Shown here: positions 43,498-46,900 of the stretch, piece by piece | Layout: each line of letters opens with the position of its first letter | Position numbering within the stretch: position 1 is the first letter of the stretch | Assembly (NCBI GenBank): GCA_016342495.1 | Contig: JAEIOG010000033.1 | Span: forward strand, 1 to 46,900 | DNA from: Phycisphaerae bacterium | GTDB taxonomy: Bacteria > Planctomycetota > Phycisphaerae > Sedimentisphaerales > SM23-30 | Length of the DNA stretch: 46,900 nt | Direction: 5' to 3' | Position numbers and translations under genes: made by a program | Notes under the pieces: generated by a model | What the model was told of the DNA's origin: nothing | The model's database searches: none | What the model saw: only the letters and a program-made list of their open reading frames with translations

Positions 43498-43959
43498 TCA
43501 ATGCAGATGATAGCTGAACGACAAAATTTTTGGTTTAACAATTTTGTAATAATCTCTCATATGCATTTCGATGGCCATATCATGGCGATCTGCCTGGAAA
43601 ACTATATAGTCATCAGGGGCCAAAGTATTATCCATCAAAGTTGGCATATTATAAAGGTTGCCAAAAGGCGGCTCGGCGCCCAGTTGGCAATTAGGGAACA
43701 GATGGGCCAATTCGTATTCGCTGGCTAATCTTAAGGAATCGGCCTGGATTTGTTCGCGCAGAGTTTCGACATCGACTTTGCAACATGCTGGCAGGACGCA
43801 CATGTAAAATTTGCCATCAGCATTAATTATGACTGGTTTGGCAACATCCATACCCGAAATATGCTCTGTGGCAGCTAATCGTTGGGAATCATAACTGGGC
43901 TTGTGGCTACGAAGTACAAAGTGAATGTGTTCGTTTTCCAGATAGTCTTGAATATGCAT
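43498..43959 (-). CDS. YbaK/EbsC-type aminoacyl-tRNA deacylase domain protein
   Basis: A 153-residue single-domain protein of the YbaK/ProX/INS fold, enzymes that hydrolyse mischarged aminoacyl-tRNA in trans. Visible are HIQDYLENEHIHFVLRSHKPSYDSQRLA at the start and the conserved VAKPVIINADGKFYMCVLPA, which contains the catalytic Lys position of the family (AK). RLASEYELAHLFPNCQLGAEPPFG has the Gly-x-x-Pro-Pro-Phe-Gly loop. GGAGG lies upstream of the ATG on the minus strand. Substrate specificity cannot be read from the sequence. Monocistronic, convergent with uvrA and divergent from the phosphate transport pair. Confidence 0.88.
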   Translation of the reverse strand: MHIQDYLENEHIHFVLRSHKPSYDSQRLAATEHISGMDVAKPVIINADGKFYMCVLPACCKVDVETLREQIQADSLRLASEYELAHLFPNCQLGAEPPFGNLYNMPTLMDNTLAPDDYIVFQADRHDMAIEMHMRDYYKIVKPKILSFSYHLH

Positions 43960-44211
43960 AGAAATTTACCTCCGGTAGGCGGTTGTACCAATTTTAACTA
44001 TACTCATATTTATAACTTTCTATATTAATTATAGCACACTTTTTGGGGCGAAGACTTATAGTCGATAAAAAAAAGTAATAAATCAGCAAATTGCTGTCAT
44101 TACTATAGATTTTTACAAAAATATGGGCATGCCAACAGTTTGGCGGTAATACCTAAATTCTTAATGATTAATTAATAAAGACTTTCCCGGCAAATAACCG
44201 ACGATACCATT

Positions 44212-44859
44212 ATGTTTTTTATTAGCAAAAAAAGTAAAATTGAAGATCATTTAGCCCAATATCGAAAAGAGTTATTGTTGTGTATGAATCTTTTTCGACA
44301 GGCGATGGCACAATATATTAAAGACACTGACCATGATGTTTTTAAGGCCAAGTTTCGGCAAATCCATAAAGCTGAAAGTAAAGCCGACGATATTCGGGGT
44401 GAAATTGAAGTGCTTATGTATTCTAAGGGAATCTTCCCGGAATCCCGCGGTGATGTAATGATTTTACTGGAGTTTATGGATAAGGTTCCCAATCAAATTG
44501 AAGCTGCAGCCCGGCTGGCTATAAATCAGTTTGTTACTGTCCCAGATATTATTGCCAATTCGGTGGCAGAATTGCTTTATGTTGGGCAGCGATGTGTTGA
44601 AGCTATGTTGGATGGGTCGGCAGCGCTTTTTGATAATTATACCGCTGCGGTGGTGCCGGTTGGCAAAGTTGATGAACTGGAATCACAAGCGGATCATATT
44701 CAAGACCATATTATAGAAATAATATTTTCAAATCCCGACATCAAGGATTTTGATAAGATCATGTTGCGTGACCTGATAAATTATATTGCCAATATTACCG
44801 ATCGATGTGAAAATGTTGGTGATCGCATTCGTGTGATTGCTGCCAAAAGGAGCGTTTGA
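44212..44859 (+). CDS. DUF47 (PhoU-like) phosphate transport accessory protein
   Basis: A 215-residue, wholly helical cytosolic protein of the DUF47/PhoU-like family, which usually accompanies PiT transporters and is thought to regulate them. Typical segments are HKAESKADDIRGEIEVLMY (first metal-binding helical motif, E-x3-D), DVMILLEFMDKVPNQIEAAAR, and DELESQADHIQDHIIEIIF followed by LRDLINYIANITDRCENVGDRI. The length is normal. Its stop overlaps the start of the PiT gene by one base (TGATG), so the two are translationally coupled. The ATG has a weak ribosome binding site. Confidence 0.92.
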   Translation: MFFISKKSKIEDHLAQYRKELLLCMNLFRQAMAQYIKDTDHDVFKAKFRQIHKAESKADDIRGEIEVLMYSKGIFPESRGDVMILLEFMDKVPNQIEAAARLAINQFVTVPDIIANSVAELLYVGQRCVEAMLDGSAALFDNYTAAVVPVGKVDELESQADHIQDHIIEIIFSNPDIKDFDKIMLRDLINYIANITDRCENVGDRIRVIAAKRSV

Positions 44860-45800
44860 TGCTTCCTTTATTACCTTTTTCAGGTGGGGCCTTTTTAGGC
44901 TTTGTTCTTGGAGCCAATGATGCCGGGAATGTTTTTGGTACCGCAGTAGCTACACGCATCGTTTCATTTCGTACAGCTACTATCTTGGCCAGTATTGCGA
45001 TAATTGTTGGTGCATTTCTTCAGGGCAGTCATGGAATGGCGACATTAAAATCCCTTACCCAGTCATATTCAATGACAACTTTAACTGTAATTACCATGAC
45101 AGCTGCTTTTGCGGTTTCGGTTATGACTTTTTTGCATTTACCGGTTTCTGCTTCTCAGGCAATTATTGGTTCAATTACAGGTGTAGGTTTGGCAACCGGA
45201 ACGGTTAATTATTACCTGTTGGAAAAAGTTATAATCTGTTGGCTGGCTACCCCGGTTGCCGCTATGGTTATCGCCTGTGTGGTTTATTTTATTCTTTCAG
45301 CTGCTATGCGTTATATTCCAATGAGTATTCTGGCTCGTGATAATTTTCTCTGGTCATCGCTTATTATTGTTGGTGTTTATGGTTCATACGCACTTGGTGC
45401 TAATAATGTCGCCAACGCTACCGGGATTTTTTCGGGCCAATTTGAAAGTGTATCTGATACTCATCTTGCTCTGATTGGCGGAGGCGCAATTGCCGCAGGT
45501 GTGTTGACTTATAGCAAGCGTGTTATGATGATGGTTGGCTCGGGGATAATGCCTTTAGATGCTTTTACTTCATTAGTCGCTGTTTTGGCGATGTCAATTA
45601 CCGTGCATATTTTCGCAATGTTAGGCGTTCCGGTCAGTACCAGCCAGGGCATTATTGGGGCAATTATTGGTGTTGGTATTATGCAGCAGTCCAATTCGAT
45701 TCACCTGAGGTCGCTATCTACCATTGTGGTAGGTTGGATTATGACGCCAGTGCTGGCCCTGATTTTATCGGCGGCTGGTTTTGCTATTTTTGTGAAATAA
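44859..45800 (+). CDS. Inorganic phosphate transporter, PiT family
   Basis: 313 residues from the ATG at 44859; AAAGGAG lies about 7 nt upstream. Two inverted PiT halves are visible. The first has GANDAGNVFGTAVATRIVSF near residue 20 and LPVSASQAIIGSITGVGLA near 106. The second has LGANNVANATGIFSG near 182 and LGVPVSTSQGIIGAIIGVG near 254. GAND/GANN and the S-x-S-Q-A/G-I-I-G helices bind phosphate and cation. It is an inner-membrane, probably Na+ or H+ coupled, low-affinity uptake system. It is on the short side for the family but complete. It forms an operon with the DUF47 gene. Confidence 0.94.
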   Translation: MLPLLPFSGGAFLGFVLGANDAGNVFGTAVATRIVSFRTATILASIAIIVGAFLQGSHGMATLKSLTQSYSMTTLTVITMTAAFAVSVMTFLHLPVSASQAIIGSITGVGLATGTVNYYLLEKVIICWLATPVAAMVIACVVYFILSAAMRYIPMSILARDNFLWSSLIIVGVYGSYALGANNVANATGIFSGQFESVSDTHLALIGGGAIAAGVLTYSKRVMMMVGSGIMPLDAFTSLVAVLAMSITVHIFAMLGVPVSTSQGIIGAIIGVGIMQQSNSIHLRSLSTIVVGWIMTPVLALILSAAGFAIFVK

Positions 45801-45884
45801 AAAGCTATTATTTATATTTTGGTATCTGACATTTTTAACTGGCGGTATAAAATGATAAAAAATAGGATATAATCTTATAGATGA

Positions 45885-46736
45885 TTAATTTGTGATATTG
45901 GGTATAATGCTTTTTTCAAAGATTTCTTCTATGTTACCGGTGATATATTTTTTGATTTTGGAAGGGGGATATCCAAAAATATCTTTGAAGACACGGCTGA
46001 AATAATATTGGCTGGAGAATCCGGTTTTGGCGGCAGTCTGTTGAACACTTAGCCCTTCTTCATAGAGCAGTCTGAAACCTTTGATGGCTCGTTCACGATT
46101 TAAGAAACGCGAAGGTGATATGCCCAATTCTTTCTTGAATAAATAATTGATATGTTCTGGGGTGTAATGGAATTTTTCAGCTAAATCCATTCGAGAAATT
46201 GGACGAGTCATATTATTACGCATATAGTTCATCATTTCGTTAACTTTTTCAGAAACAGTTTTTTGGGTCGTTTCAAACCATTTTTCAGCGACTTTGAGCC
46301 AAACTTGTCGAATAGAGCTATTAACTATTTCTTTATGGAATCTACTGTAAGAAATAAATTGTTCGCTGGCATATTTCATTGCCATATGAAAGAGATCGAA
46401 TTGGCTGGCAATGGTTTTTCGCTGTGGTTTGCAGCCAAGTTGATGCATAAAATAGATATTACCAGCATTATCAATAAGGTCAAAATGTGCACATACATGT
46501 ATTCCTTCATCTTCTGGAAGCTTGCGAAAGACATGCTGGTATTCAGGTTCAATGAAAAGAATATCTCCTGGAGTGAGAAGGACTTGCCCATTAGTGTCAA
46601 TGTAAAGGTATTGGCCTTTGATTATGAGTATAAGTTCATAATCGGGAATGGTTCTGGGGCCCCATTCTCGACCGGGGGGGTCTTGCATGTATCGGCAGTG
46701 TCTGACATTTAAGTATATATCATTGAGATCTGTCAT
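45885..46736 (-). CDS. AraC-family transcriptional regulator
   Basis: 283 residues from the ATG at 46736; a TTG three codons upstream is an alternative. An N-terminal cupin-like sensor domain is at about 20-110: PDYELILIIKGQYLYIDTNGQVLLTPGDILFIEP, the strand pattern of AraC arm domains. A C-terminal double helix-turn-helix spans about 180-275, with ISRMDLAEKFHYTPEHINYLFKKELGISP and the second-helix signature GFSSQYYFSRVFKDIFGYPPSKIKK. Such regulators often control sugar use in this lineage; the effector and target are not visible here. It is transcribed away from the right edge, and its promoter should be in 46737-46900. Confidence 0.93.
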   Translation of the reverse strand: MTDLNDIYLNVRHCRYMQDPPGREWGPRTIPDYELILIIKGQYLYIDTNGQVLLTPGDILFIEPEYQHVFRKLPEDEGIHVCAHFDLIDNAGNIYFMHQLGCKPQRKTIASQFDLFHMAMKYASEQFISYSRFHKEIVNSSIRQVWLKVAEKWFETTQKTVSEKVNEMMNYMRNNMTRPISRMDLAEKFHYTPEHINYLFKKELGISPSRFLNRERAIKGFRLLYEEGLSVQQTAAKTGFSSQYYFSRVFKDIFGYPPSKIKKYITGNIEEIFEKSIIPNITN

Positions 46737-46900
46737 AGTAGCCAATCTTATTATTGTGCATCCTTTTGTTATGTGTGTCCATTTTATTATGCCGACATAT
46801 AGTGTATATTAACTATATAAAGCTTTTCACAACCATCCCATAGTCTAGGGAATAGGTGTGTTAAGCTGATTTGCGGTAGCAAAAATAGCTTTTTTTTGGG

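Overview
The window looks like a chromosomal segment of an AT-rich planctomycete-type bacterium, most likely of the Phycisphaerae/Sedimentisphaerales kind. This is an inference from protein style: a secreted beta-helix protein ending in a single-loop dockerin-like tail, a PilM-type operon with Met/Gly-rich inserts, planctomycete-like glycosyltransferase genes, and an ECF sigma factor paired with a membrane anti-sigma-like protein. No tRNA, rRNA or CRISPR array was seen.

Layout. 1-3500 is a repeat-rich accessory edge: a REP-associated transposase (RAYT) with five flanking palindromic repeats, a small membrane-protein ORF cut by one of those repeats, an ECF sigma gene ended early by an in-frame TGA, and its membrane partner. 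3779-11814 is housekeeping: plsC and cmk, rny and ymdB, and topA, separated by gaps full of dispersed repeats and gene relics (a dockerin tail, a DUF3175-like fragment). 12533-16002 holds two periplasmic SurA/PrsA-type folding factors. 16040-24885 is a surface-glycan island: a polyprenyl-phosphate glycosyltransferase, a GT-C-like membrane protein and three GT4 enzymes on the + strand, meeting two tandem GT2 paralogs on the - strand. 24985-26622 is a secreted beta-helix/propeller/dockerin protein. 27018-29415 carries a candidate structured RNA, then a TolB-like lipoprotein, a CsgG/LpoB-like lipoprotein and a small conserved-looking protein. 29644-33426 has XerC/D, a PAS-GAF-receiver protein and a standalone ClpN protein. 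33923-39717 is a three-gene pilus/secretion platform operon (PilM-PilN fusion, PilO-like, and a third inner-membrane protein). 39979-40226 is a candidate sRNA, followed by uvrA, a YbaK-type deacylase, a DUF47/PiT phosphate transport pair and an AraC regulator.

The most interesting signals are: (1) a + strand RNA structure upstream of the TolB-like gene whose five non-Watson-Crick pairs are all G-U on that strand; (2) a two-hairpin dispersed repeat in six copies, beside a RAYT flanked by a second palindrome family; (3) the sigma-factor nonsense codon, exposed by an ATGA overlap with the next gene; (4) shared Met/Gly-rich linkers in all three pilus-operon proteins; (5) a beta-helix protein whose usual C-terminal block is split by a beta-propeller. 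No complete new defence or metabolic system is evident. Functions are assigned by reading motifs, without database searches.
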